In this document: positions 19,603 to 28,733 of the stretch, one piece after another
How positions within the stretch are numbered: the first letter of the stretch is position 1
Layout of the letters: the number at the start of each line of letters is the position of its first letter
From: CAYTAU01 sp964442075
GTDB lineage: Bacteria; Bacteroidota; Bacteroidia; Bacteroidales; CAYTAU01
Direction of reading: 5' to 3'
Assembly: GCA_964442075.1 (NCBI GenBank)
Contig: CAYTWH010000017.1
Span: 7,689 to 71,688, forward strand
Length of the DNA stretch: 64,000 bases
Position numbers and translations under genes: made by a program
Notes under the pieces: model-generated
Seen by the model: the letters and a program-made list of their open reading frames with translations, nothing else
Databases searched by the model: none
Told to the model about the DNA's origin: nothing

Positions 19603-19891
19603 TAATTAGACGGTGAGTGGCGTTACAGTACAAAAAAGAAGTCGCAAAAACAGCATATATTTACGACAAAATTTCAAAAATACTCTCCTATCAACATTCT
19701 CAAAACATTTCAAAATTGTTAATAAAAATTACTCATTATTAATCAGCACCTTAAGTTTTTTAGATAGATAGCAGACTGTATATCATACAGTAATAACTTA
19801 TTAACATGACTCGGATTTTAGGATATTTGAGTGTAAATTTATGCAGTAGAAAGCAAGTCATTTTATTAACCTCAAATTACTTTATTGGCCT

Positions 19892-20905
19892 ATGCAAACA
19901 AAATCTTACCAAAGAGATGATGTCTCTGTTTTTAATCAAATCTTACGAAAAAAATTCTGTCCTAATGATGATAGTGGAGCATCAAAAAAAGTTCTACTTG
20001 AGATGGTCCAGAAAATTAACAAAAAGGAAATCAAATTTAAGGGATTGGAAATTGATAAAAAAGAAGAACAAAACAAGATCAATATTTTAGAATATGGATA
20101 TAAAGAAAGTAGCGATGTGAAATTTGAATTTGTTCAAGATGTATTTGAGAACAAATCTAAAATTATATTAATACCAAAGAAAATATATGAGCTTGAAGAC
20201 AAAATAGAGCTTCCCTATCCTCCAAGTCATAAGGCGAAATTATACCTGGACTTTTTATCAGATACATTTGAGAGACTAAAAATTAAGGCTGTAAATGTTG
20301 TTAGAGAAACTCATGATACCAATAACATAGAATTATATGCAAAGAAAAATATTCAGATGGCACAAAGAATTTTCTATGATGCAAGAATGGTATTAAATAA
20401 AACTCAGATTAAAGGAGATAGAAATATTATTTTTTTAGTGTTTGCACAAAATGTGTTTATCATCAATGTTATTCTTTTTTATCAGAATATGTTCAGCTCA
20501 TTCTATAATGAAAAGAAAATGACTAAGAAAAGTTTAAAAGCAGAATTATATGATTCTGTTGGAATGAATATTATGATGGAACCGGTAGCTAAATATGGAA
20601 ATGCTCCTAAAGAAGAAAAGAATATTGATGCTGGATTTAAACCGATAAAATGGAATGGTCAGATTAATACCTTGATTACATATCATTATGATTTTATGAA
20701 TGAAAGAATGATAAATAAAAAAACTTATTTTGAAGCAAGTATTGAAGAAATGGCTGAATTTATTCATAGAAGCTTTATAGATAAAAACGGAAATCCAATA
20801 AATAAAAACACAATTAGAATTTGTTTGCAAGATTATAGAGATGATAAAAGAGTAAAAGGGAAAAAGCGAATTGATATATCAAAATATGTTTTGATGGAAG
20901 AGTAA
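19892..20905 (+). CDS. mobile-element protein with RteC-like C-terminus
   Basis: A 337-residue soluble protein, rich in Lys and helices. I recognise no catalytic motif. The last 100 residues (IKWNGQINTLITYHYDFMNE, YFEASIEEMAEFIHRSFID, KNTIRICLQDYRDDKR) resemble the C-terminal part of RteC, the excision-control protein of Bacteroides conjugative transposons, where a W-x-G-x-x-x-x-L-I segment is followed by a helical domain. The similarity is judged by eye. Such proteins are common near integrases and excisionases in Bacteroidota elements, so a role in regulating excision or replication is plausible but unproven. It lies alone between the Fic promoter and the hairpin repeat array. Confidence 0.6.
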   Translation: MQTKSYQRDDVSVFNQILRKKFCPNDDSGASKKVLLEMVQKINKKEIKFKGLEIDKKEEQNKINILEYGYKESSDVKFEFVQDVFENKSKIILIPKKIYELEDKIELPYPPSHKAKLYLDFLSDTFERLKIKAVNVVRETHDTNNIELYAKKNIQMAQRIFYDARMVLNKTQIKGDRNIIFLVFAQNVFIINVILFYQNMFSSFYNEKKMTKKSLKAELYDSVGMNIMMEPVAKYGNAPKEEKNIDAGFKPIKWNGQINTLITYHYDFMNERMINKKTYFEASIEEMAEFIHRSFIDKNGNPINKNTIRICLQDYRDDKRVKGKKRIDISKYVLMEE

Positions 20906-20985
20906 CTTAAAAACATCAGAATACATTAAAATTCCAAGCTAAAAGACATAAATTTAATCAGATTGCATCTAATAGCATTAAAAGT

Positions 20986-21267
20986 AAAAAGGTATCAGAA
21001 TTTCTGCTGCCTTTTTTCATTTTAATTTGATACCTTTTTTAAGCTAAAAATACTATGGTGCTAATATTTAAGCACATGAAAATAAAAAGGTATCAAACTA
21101 CTCTGATACTTTTTTATTCCAAATAAAGTTTATTGTAAGATAATCAATCTCGTAATAATTAAAAGGTATCAAACTGCTCTGATACTTTTTTATTCCAAAA
21201 ATAGTTTACTGTAAGACAATTAGACATGTAATAAAAAAAAGGTATCAAATTAAAAAAGATACTTTTT
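20986..21267. repeat. tandem array of four ggtatca hairpin repeats
   Basis: Four dyads built on A(4-8)GGTATCA and TGATAC(C)T(5-6) lie at 20986-21040 (12-bp stem, 30-nt loop), 21084-21115, 21161-21191 and 21233-21267. The second to fourth are spaced 76-77 bp apart, and the second and third share most of their spacer (tttattcca then a(t)agtttaytgtaagaya). Each could act as an intrinsic terminator, but four in a row with a conserved spacer suggest iterons, a replication origin or an RNA element. They precede the HTH and primase genes. The rest of the 475-bp gap (20906-21380) holds no gene that I can see. Confidence 0.8.
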
Positions 21268-21380
21268 ATACTTTTTACTCTCCATAACATTGCAAAAGTT
21301 TTTGTTGCAACAGAAACAATAAAAGAACTGGAAGTCGCGAAGCCAGATCAAGTATTGTTTAATTTTTAAAAACTAATGTA

Positions 21381-21671
21381 ATGAATGTAATAACTATAGA
21401 ATCCGATGCTTTTAAGCAAATAATGGATAAACTAAAAGGTCTTGATGACAAATTCGTAGAATTAAAAATGGAAGCTGATACTCCACTTAGTGAGCGATGG
21501 CTCGATAATCAAGATGTAATGCTTCTTTTAAAAATTAGTAAAAGAACTCTTCAATCATATAGAGATGATAGCAAAATACCATTCTCACAGATTGGGAATA
21601 AAATCTACTATAGGGCTTCAGATATTGAGAAGTTCCTAAAGAAGAATTATAGAAAAATACGAAGCTATTAA
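21381..21671 (+). CDS. excisionase-like helix-turn-helix protein
   Basis: A 96-residue DNA-binding protein of the HTH_17/MerR-like excisionase type. The domain spans residues about 35-90: SERWLDNQDVMLLLKISKRT, then LQSYRDDSKIPFSQIGNKIYY, then RASDIEKFLKK. The N-terminal 30 residues form a helix. Nearly identical arrangements, with a small HTH protein directly before a VirE/primase gene, are common in Bacteroides mobilisable elements, where the protein takes part in excision or plasmid-type replication. It is 12 bp upstream of the primase gene with an AAGGAGAG stretch between them. Confidence 0.85.
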   Translation: MNVITIESDAFKQIMDKLKGLDDKFVELKMEADTPLSERWLDNQDVMLLLKISKRTLQSYRDDSKIPFSQIGNKIYYRASDIEKFLKKNYRKIRSY

Positions 21672-21683
21672 GGAGAGAAAGAT

Positions 21684-23738
21684 ATGACAGAGCTAAGTAT
21701 ATTTCAAAACTTCAATAAAGTTGTAGAGAATAAAACCTTTGATACCATTGCGGAGATTATCCGCAGTGGTAAATTCAAAGGACCAATAGAAAAACTCCAG
21801 ACACTCTTAAAGGAAGGAAAAGACAAAGAATATGCAGCAAAGAAGAAATCTTTGCTTGCATTTACTCCATCGGCACAATATAAAGGTGGCAGAAAAGCTG
21901 AATTTCTTGAAGAGTACTCTAAAATTATCATTCTTGATATTGACAAGCTTGAAAATAATTTGCAAAAATTTAGAACAAAAGCTATCAAATGTAAATTCAC
22001 ATATTCTTGTTTTATAAGTCCAAGTGGCAAAGGATTAAAGATATTGGTTAGAACCGAGAATAGTGTAACAAAGCATCTTGAAACATTCTTAAAGGTCCAG
22101 GCTTATTATGAGAAGCTCTTAGGCATTAAAATAGATCCTTCGGGCAAAGATGTATCTCGTCTTTGCTTTTTCTCATACGATAAGGATATATACCACAACA
22201 AAGAGTCAGAAAATTTTAAAACCGAGATACCAATGAGTATTAAGAGTGATATAGAAAAACTAATAGAACAGATTGAAGGAAATAGAATTGATATTACAAG
22301 TAATTATGATGATTGGATAAAGATTGGTTTTGCTATTGAAAGTGAATTTGGTGAATCAGGCAGACATTATTTTCATGCAATAAGCAAATTAAATCACGAT
22401 TATAGTGCTGAACACTGTAATGAGCAATATTCAAAATGCTTAAAGAATAATAATTCTGGGATTACAATTAAAACACTATTTCATTTTGCAAAACAGAATG
22501 GTATTGTAATAAAATCATTGAATAAGCGAGTTACACAAAAAGTTACTAAAAAGGTTAAAACTGAAATTAAAGAGGATAAAAAAATAACTGCAAATAAATT
22601 CAATATTACTGAAGAATATTTAAAGCAGAGATATGAAATTCGCTATAATACTGTAAGTAATAAGTTTGAATATAAAGAAAAGGGAACAAATGAGTATGAG
22701 GATTTAAATGAAAACAATCTGTATGTAAAGCTTCAAAAGGACAACATTAATTTAAGTCTAAATAATTTAGTAGCATTATTGAAGTCCGATTTTGTAAACC
22801 GACATGATCCATTTCTTGAGTATTTTGAAAGGTTACCGGATTGGGATGAAGAAAACGATTATGTAGAGCATTTATGTAGTTTTATTAAAGTAAAAGACCA
22901 GGAACGTTTTAATCATCATTTTTTGAAATGGTTGGTAAGAACTGTAAAAACTGCTACAGAAAAGAACTCATATAATAAACAAGCATTTGTACTTGTAAGC
23001 AATCATCAGAATTCAGGAAAATCAACATTTTGTCGATTTCTTTGTCCAAAAACATTATCAGGATATATTGCTGAAAATATAGGAACCGATAAGGATAGTC
23101 ATGTAGCAATTACAGAAAATTTTCTTATCAACTTAGATGAACTATCACAAGCAGAAAAAGCTGAGATTAATGCTTTTAAATCAATGTTCTCAAAGGATAA
23201 AGTAAAAGCAAGGCTTACTTATGACAAGCGAGCTTCAGTACATATTAGAAGAGCAAGTTTCATTGGTTCAACAGACAAATGGGAATTTCTAACTGATGAA
23301 AATGGATCTGTGCGATGGCTCTGCATGGAAGTTGATTATATTGATTGGAATTACAGCAAAGATGTTGATATGGATAAGGTTTATGCTCAAATATGGTATT
23401 TAGTAAAAGATAAGGATTTTGTTTTTGATTTAACTCGTGAAGAAATTGCAGAAAATGATAAAATCAATAAGAAATTTCAGATTTCAACTCCAGAGAGTGA
23501 TTTGGTAGATAGATTTTTTGCTCCATCAAATAATGAACAGACAGATTTGTTTTACAATGCTACTGAAATTTTAGAATATATAATGAGTAGAACTTCAGTA
23601 AAGTTATTACCTGAGAAAGTAGGCAAGGCTTTACGTTATTTAGATTTTGAAAGAATAGCAAGAAAAATAAAGGGGAAAGTAAAACATGGCTACTGGGTAA
23701 AAATATTAAATTCTAATAATTTAAAAAATGAACATTAG
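21684..23738 (+). CDS. VirE/BT4734-type primase-helicase
   Basis: A 684-residue replication protein with three parts. Residues about 30-165 match the BT4734-like (VirE N-terminal) primase-type domain: LLAFTPSAQYKGGRK, IIILDIDKL, SCFISPSGKGLKILVRT. Residues about 190-275 fit a primase C-terminal domain (DDWIKIGFAIESEFGESGR). Residues about 380-640 form the VirE/D5-like SF3 ATPase, with the Walker A loop NHQNSGKSTF, Walker B FLINLDELSQ, and FIGSTDKWEFL followed by GSVRWLCMEV. It probably copies the element after excision. It lies directly after the excisionase-like gene and near the hairpin repeat array, a plausible origin. Confidence 0.88.
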   Translation: MTELSIFQNFNKVVENKTFDTIAEIIRSGKFKGPIEKLQTLLKEGKDKEYAAKKKSLLAFTPSAQYKGGRKAEFLEEYSKIIILDIDKLENNLQKFRTKAIKCKFTYSCFISPSGKGLKILVRTENSVTKHLETFLKVQAYYEKLLGIKIDPSGKDVSRLCFFSYDKDIYHNKESENFKTEIPMSIKSDIEKLIEQIEGNRIDITSNYDDWIKIGFAIESEFGESGRHYFHAISKLNHDYSAEHCNEQYSKCLKNNNSGITIKTLFHFAKQNGIVIKSLNKRVTQKVTKKVKTEIKEDKKITANKFNITEEYLKQRYEIRYNTVSNKFEYKEKGTNEYEDLNENNLYVKLQKDNINLSLNNLVALLKSDFVNRHDPFLEYFERLPDWDEENDYVEHLCSFIKVKDQERFNHHFLKWLVRTVKTATEKNSYNKQAFVLVSNHQNSGKSTFCRFLCPKTLSGYIAENIGTDKDSHVAITENFLINLDELSQAEKAEINAFKSMFSKDKVKARLTYDKRASVHIRRASFIGSTDKWEFLTDENGSVRWLCMEVDYIDWNYSKDVDMDKVYAQIWYLVKDKDFVFDLTREEIAENDKINKKFQISTPESDLVDRFFAPSNNEQTDLFYNATEILEYIMSRTSVKLLPEKVGKALRYLDFERIARKIKGKVKHGYWVKILNSNNLKNEH

Positions 23739-23992
23739 TAGTTGCAACCTATAACTATATTTTATAATAAATTAAAAATAAATAAGATATAAGAGTTATA
23801 AGTATTTCTTTAGAGCATGAAACCAACTTGCTACTTGTAACAGTTATAGGTTAACAGAAGGATGCAAGTAAAAAAAACAAAAACAGACTTGCTTGAACTA
23901 TCTGTACAATTGGTGTATATGGCAAAAGGTTGCAGGGTTTCACCCAAAAAACGCAAAAAAAAGTTTTAAAATATTTTAATAAATAAATAAAA
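23739..23992. repeat. gene-free gap with two inverted repeats
   Basis: An 11-bp dyad, aacctataact at 23746-23756 and agttataggtt at 23842-23852, spans about 105 bp. A second, gcaagt near 23865 and acttgc near 23888, follows directly. No gene is seen here. The position after the primase would suit a replication or transfer origin, but nothing in the sequence proves this. Confidence 0.45.
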
Positions 23993-24538
23993 ATGAGTTT
24001 ACACGATTTTATAAAAGACAATGCAAGCATAAACGGAGTTTCAGGAGATGTTTGCTCTGATATTTTAAGAGATAAAGATTTTCCAATAAAAGATTCTGAC
24101 CTAGATCAAATAAATTATATAAGAAGAAAAGCGATGTTTCATTCTCATATAAAGGATGAATTATTGGAAGTAATTTCTTCATACAAGAATCATCAAAATG
24201 ATAATTACTATTCTAATAGGAAATCAAAATACCCTATTGAAATCCCCAAGCAATTTAATATTGAATCTGTATTGATTAAAGCTTATGATGACTACAAAGT
24301 ATATTTATTTGATGATACACAAGATTATGTAATTGTTATTGATTTAAAATTATCATACTGGAGAAATAAAATAACAGTAATAAGATCTAATCAAATAAAG
24401 ATGCGTGATTTTTTAGACGTTAAGATTAACCCTGCAAATGCTTTACAACAATTAAGAGAATGTAAATTTTCAAAAGTTATTAAGCCAGACCAAGAAACAG
24501 TTGAAAATGTTATTAGTATTTTGAGTAATACTAATTAA
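23993..24538 (+). CDS. hypothetical protein, possible YozE/SAM-like N-terminus
   Basis: A 181-residue soluble protein of unknown function. The first 50 residues (MSLHDFIKDNASINGVSGDV, then CSDILRDKDFPIKDSDLDQI) have the size and pattern of YozE-like SAM-fold domains (a short helix, a D-x-x-FP turn and a further helix), judged by eye. The remainder (residues about 75-180) has alternating charged and beta-like segments (DYKVYLFDDTQDYVIVIDLK) without catalytic motifs. It stands alone between the primase and the restriction operon, with 250-bp gaps on both sides, so it probably has its own promoter. The 260-bp gap downstream shows nothing I recognise. Confidence 0.6.
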   Translation: MSLHDFIKDNASINGVSGDVCSDILRDKDFPIKDSDLDQINYIRRKAMFHSHIKDELLEVISSYKNHQNDNYYSNRKSKYPIEIPKQFNIESVLIKAYDDYKVYLFDDTQDYVIVIDLKLSYWRNKITVIRSNQIKMRDFLDVKINPANALQQLRECKFSKVIKPDQETVENVISILSNTN

Positions 24539-24799
24539 AGTAAGTTTGCTATAGTTTTATATGGATATATTGAGCATATTTATATCTATTCCAAATAATT
24601 ATGTTTTGTATGCTCAAAATCATAGGATTATCACTTGGATTTTTGAGGAATTATATTAATTTTAGGTTTTGAATAAACATTTGAAATAATGGGAAATATA
24701 TCCAAAGAGAAAGAGGATTAAGAAGAGGCAATGGAAAATTTATAAAAATAAATTCAAATGGCAGAATTTGAAAAATGTGTTTAATCAAATAAAGTTCTT

Positions 24800-27700
24800 A
24801 TGAAAATAATAAATAATCAAGATACACTTTTAATCGATGAATTAATATCTATAGTTAGTTCAAGTTCTAACATCTATATTAGTTGCAATAAGTTTACTGC
24901 TTATGCAATTTTCGATTTAATTGACATTGCAAATAATTCTAAAAGTGTAAAAGTTTTACTAAATATTGATAATGATACTGAGAATGAATTTAGGTTTATT
25001 CAGAGCAACGACGAAAAAGAATTAAATTTATTATTAGATCGTAAATATAGAATTAATAAAACAATAGATTTATTAGAAAACAACCTAAAAATAAGAAAAG
25101 GAAGTTTAGCAAATCAAAATATTATTATTGTAGAAAATAATAATACATCAACTCATTTTTCGCTTACACCTCTTGAATTAGATTCGGTAGGTTTAGGTGT
25201 GTTACCTACCAAAATGCCAATATTAATAAATAAGGTTGAAGACGAAAACAATCCGTATTTGCAACTTTTTAAAGATACCTGGGAATATAGTTCTCAAATA
25301 CTAAACGACACAATAATTGATTATTTAAAAACAGGAACTAAAAATATTTCAGGGGAAGATATTTACAAGTACAGTATTCGTGAAATATTTCATTACTCTA
25401 CAATAAGTGAACGTGCTGATGAAAAACTACAAAAAGTAGGTTTTAAAGATTCTAAGGTATGGGATATGCTTTATAATTTCCAGAAAGATGCTGTTATTGG
25501 TGCAATAGAAAAAATTGAAACTTATGGCGGTTGTATTATTGCTGATAGTGTTGGACTTGGAAAAACATTTGAGGCTCTTGCTGTAATGAAATACTATCAA
25601 TTAAGAAATGATAGAATTTTAGTTCTTGCACCAAAAAAATTACGTGAAAACTGGACTGTATATCAATTAAACGATAAAAGAAATATTCTTGCCGAAGATC
25701 GATTAAATTACGATGTATTAAATCATACCGATTTAACTCGTATGAAAGGAAAATCTGGCGATATTGACCTTGAAATGATTAATTGGGGAAATTATGATTT
25801 AGTTGTAATTGACGAATCGCATAATTTTAGAAACAACCCTAATAAACGAGAAGGTATTACTCGATATAAACGATTAATGAACGATGTTATAAAATCGAAC
25901 ATAAGAACAAAAGTTTTAATGCTTTCGGCAACTCCAGTAAATAACCGTATGAATGATTTAAAAAATCAAATTTCGTTTATTACCGAAGGAAACGATAGTG
26001 CTTATAGCGAGTATGGTATTGATAGCATTACTCAAACAATGCGTGATGCTCAACGTAGGTTTACGAGTTGGTTTAAAAATGGCGACCCCGATAACTTAGA
26101 TGTAAATAATCTAATGTCCAAATTAGATGGTTCGTATTTTAAAATATTGGATATGCTAACTATTGCAAGATCTCGAAAACATATAATAAAATATTATGAC
26201 ACTACTGAAGTTGGCAAATTCCCTAACCGATTAGATCCAATAACAATTACACCAGAGATTGACACGCAAAATAGATTTAAGGATATTGAACAGATATATG
26301 ACGAAATAAGTATGTTAACTTTAGCCGCCTATACACCTTTAGCTTATGTTAGGGCAGATAAACGAGAGTTTTATGAAGAAAAATATGATATCGATACTGG
26401 AAAAGGAGGTGTATTTAGACAAGTTGACCGTGAGCAAAGCTTAATTTATTTAATGCGCATAAATTTATTAAAACGTCTCGAAAGTTCAATTCACTCTTTT
26501 CAACTTACTATTGAAAAACTAATAAAAATAATTGATGAAAATTTAAACCAGTTAGAGCAACAAACAAATGAATATTTAGATCTGGAAATTACTGAAATTG
26601 ATATTGACGACACACAATTAGAAGACTTATTAGTTGGAGGTAAAACAAAGGTTTTAATTAGCGATATTGACACAATTAGATGGAGGCAAGATTTACAACA
26701 AGACAAAACTGTTTTGTTAAATCTGTTATCTAATATAAAATTAATTGATGTAAGCCGAGATGCAAAATTGCATACACTTAAACAATTAATAACCAAAAAA
26801 CTTAAAAACCCAATTAACAAAGGAAACAAAAAAGTAATTATTTTTTCTGCTTTTGCCGATACGGTTAATTATTTGCATAAAGAACTTAAAGAATGGTTAC
26901 TAACCGACAACGGCTTATATTCTGCATTAGTTACAGGTTCGGGTAATAACAAAACCAATATGCCTAATTGCAGAACCGATTTAAACTCAATTCTTACCAA
27001 TCTTTCGCCTAAATCTAAAAGCAGAAAAGATATTTTCCCTGATGAAGAAAACGAAATAGATATAATGTTTTGTACAGACTGTATTTCAGAAGGTCAAAAC
27101 TTACAAGATTGCGATTATCTAGTAAACTACGATATACATTGGAATCCTGTTCGTATTATTCAGCGTTTTGGTAGAATAGACCGTATTGGCTCTACAAACG
27201 ATAATATTCAGTTAGTAAACTTTTTTCCGAGTATGGAACTCGATAATTTTATCGACTTAGTAGCAAGAGTACAAGGTAAAATGGTTATGCTTGATGTTTC
27301 TGCAACAGGAGAAGACAATATTATTAGTAAAAATAGTAGAGAAATGCAAGATCTCGACTATCGTAAAATTCAATTAAAACAATTACAAGATCAGGTTATT
27401 GATTTAGAAGATGTGAAAGGTTCAATTTCTATTACTGATTTAACTTTTAATGATTTTAAAATAGATTTAGAAAAAAGTAGCGATCAACAGCTCGAAACAT
27501 TAAACCATATTCCCCCTGCATCTTATGCTATTGTAAAATCTAATTTAGAACAAGTTAAACAAGGTGTTTTGTTTTGCTTAAAAGATACTAACGAACGAAG
27601 TCAGACCAAATTAAAAAATAATATTTTATACCCGTTCTTTTTGGTTTATATAAGTATGGATGGAGAAGAAATTGTAAAAGCATCGCAAACAAAATTAGCA

Positions 27701-27961
27701 TTAGACTATTTTCGAAAACTTTGTATGGGAAATAACGAGGTAGATAACTCGCTAACCGAAATGTTTAGCAAAGAAACAACAGGCGATAAAAAAATGCTAG
27801 AATATACAACATTGCTAAAAACTGCTATGCACGAAGTTATTGGAGTGCAACAAGAAGTTGGTTTAGACTCTCTTGCTACACAAGGTGGAACTACAATGCT
27901 AAGCAAAGAGGTAAACAAACAAGAAAATTTAGAATTAGTAAGTTATTTAATTATTAAATAA
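24800..27961 (+). CDS. SNF2-type helicase of an expanded type III R-M operon
   Basis: A 1053-residue superfamily 2 ATPase of the SNF2/HepA type. The first 190 residues resemble a phospholipase D-like fold (NIYISCNKFTAYAIFDLIDI) but lack a visible HxK motif. The helicase core has the Q-like FQKDAVIGAI, Walker A IADSVGLGKT, Walker B LVVIDESHNF, motif III LMLSATPVNN, motif IV IIFSAFADTVNYLH, and motifs V-VI CISEGQNLQDCDY and RIIQRFGRIDRIGS. The nuclease of the system is encoded separately (31880-34933). The gene ends exactly where the DUF4391 gene begins (TAAATG), and the methylase follows, so the three genes are co-transcribed. Its role may be DNA translocation or remodelling during restriction; that is inference from context. 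Confidence 0.88.
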   Translation: MKIINNQDTLLIDELISIVSSSSNIYISCNKFTAYAIFDLIDIANNSKSVKVLLNIDNDTENEFRFIQSNDEKELNLLLDRKYRINKTIDLLENNLKIRKGSLANQNIIIVENNNTSTHFSLTPLELDSVGLGVLPTKMPILINKVEDENNPYLQLFKDTWEYSSQILNDTIIDYLKTGTKNISGEDIYKYSIREIFHYSTISERADEKLQKVGFKDSKVWDMLYNFQKDAVIGAIEKIETYGGCIIADSVGLGKTFEALAVMKYYQLRNDRILVLAPKKLRENWTVYQLNDKRNILAEDRLNYDVLNHTDLTRMKGKSGDIDLEMINWGNYDLVVIDESHNFRNNPNKREGITRYKRLMNDVIKSNIRTKVLMLSATPVNNRMNDLKNQISFITEGNDSAYSEYGIDSITQTMRDAQRRFTSWFKNGDPDNLDVNNLMSKLDGSYFKILDMLTIARSRKHIIKYYDTTEVGKFPNRLDPITITPEIDTQNRFKDIEQIYDEISMLTLAAYTPLAYVRADKREFYEEKYDIDTGKGGVFRQVDREQSLIYLMRINLLKRLESSIHSFQLTIEKLIKIIDENLNQLEQQTNEYLDLEITEIDIDDTQLEDLLVGGKTKVLISDIDTIRWRQDLQQDKTVLLNLLSNIKLIDVSRDAKLHTLKQLITKKLKNPINKGNKKVIIFSAFADTVNYLHKELKEWLLTDNGLYSALVTGSGNNKTNMPNCRTDLNSILTNLSPKSKSRKDIFPDEENEIDIMFCTDCISEGQNLQDCDYLVNYDIHWNPVRIIQRFGRIDRIGSTNDNIQLVNFFPSMELDNFIDLVARVQGKMVMLDVSATGEDNIISKNSREMQDLDYRKIQLKQLQDQVIDLEDVKGSISITDLTFNDFKIDLEKSSDQQLETLNHIPPASYAIVKSNLEQVKQGVLFCLKDTNERSQTKLKNNILYPFFLVYISMDGEEIVKASQTKLALDYFRKLCMGNNEVDNSLTEMFSKETTGDKKMLEYTTLLKTAMHEVIGVQQEVGLDSLATQGGTTMLSKEVNKQENLELVSYLIIK

Positions 27962-28729
27962 ATGAGTTTAGATTACAATAACATACTAAATATTTCTAAT
28001 CGTAGTGTTTTAAATACTAAGATTACAAAAGCATTTTTTTTAAGAAATTTTCATTTATCGGCAAGTGAGAAAAAAACTCTTGCAAGCATTCAAAGCATGT
28101 TGTGGTTAGCAAGTATAAAGCCTCATGTTGCAAACATACAGCAAGTTGAAAATAAGCAGTATAAATACGAAGAAATACAAATAATGATTTGCACTGTTGC
28201 TGATAATAAATTAGACAACAATGTTTGGGAAAAACATCAAACTCTATTTCAAAAACATATTACTTATCAAATAATATTAATAATTGAAAACCATAACGAA
28301 TTTGTTATTAATACTTGTGATAAACGTATAAACTTAAACGATACTTCAAAACGAACTATCGAAAACTACTATACTACACCTGTAATATCTAAACTATACA
28401 AAAACGATATTTCTTCTGCCTTTTTTAAAGCAATAGATTATTCGCAATTAAATAAAACAAATTTAGAAACTACTTACAAGTCATATATTAACGCAGTTAT
28501 ACAATACCAAACAGCAAATATTACTGGCTCGTTTATTAAACGACCACAAAAGCGTACTGCAAGCGATATGCAAAACTTGCTAAAAATTGAAACATTAGAA
28601 AAAGATATAATTAGTTTAAAATCACAAATAAAAAAAGAGAGCCAACTCAATAAAAAAGTAGAATTAAATATTACATTGCAGAGCAAACGTGCAAATATTG
28701 ACGAAATAAAAAATAAACTTAGTAAATAA
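27962..28729 (+). CDS. DUF4391 protein
   Basis: A 255-residue protein matching the DUF4391 pattern. The N-terminal domain starts VLNTKITKAFFLRNFHLSAS and LASIQSMLWLASIKP, with the later strands IQIMICTVADNK and ITYQIILIIENHNEFVINTC. It ends in a helical coiled coil (LKIETLEKDIISLKSQIKKE). The function is unknown. Members are regularly found between a helicase and a type III methylase, as here, which suggests a structural or specificity subunit of the complex. The start abuts the helicase stop and the stop lies 4 bp before the methylase start, so expression is tightly coupled. Confidence 0.85.
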   Translation: MSLDYNNILNISNRSVLNTKITKAFFLRNFHLSASEKKTLASIQSMLWLASIKPHVANIQQVENKQYKYEEIQIMICTVADNKLDNNVWEKHQTLFQKHITYQIILIIENHNEFVINTCDKRINLNDTSKRTIENYYTTPVISKLYKNDISSAFFKAIDYSQLNKTNLETTYKSYINAVIQYQTANITGSFIKRPQKRTASDMQNLLKIETLEKDIISLKSQIKKESQLNKKVELNITLQSKRANIDEIKNKLSK

Positions 28730-28733
28730 TACT

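Noticed and set aside
19806..20090. 94-codon open frame overlapping the start of the RteC-like gene
   Set aside because: It overlaps the first 200 bp of the longer, better-supported gene in another frame.
20986..21267. CRISPR array
   Set aside because: Repeats are hairpins with partly conserved spacers of 45 bp or so, only three or four units, and no cas genes are present.
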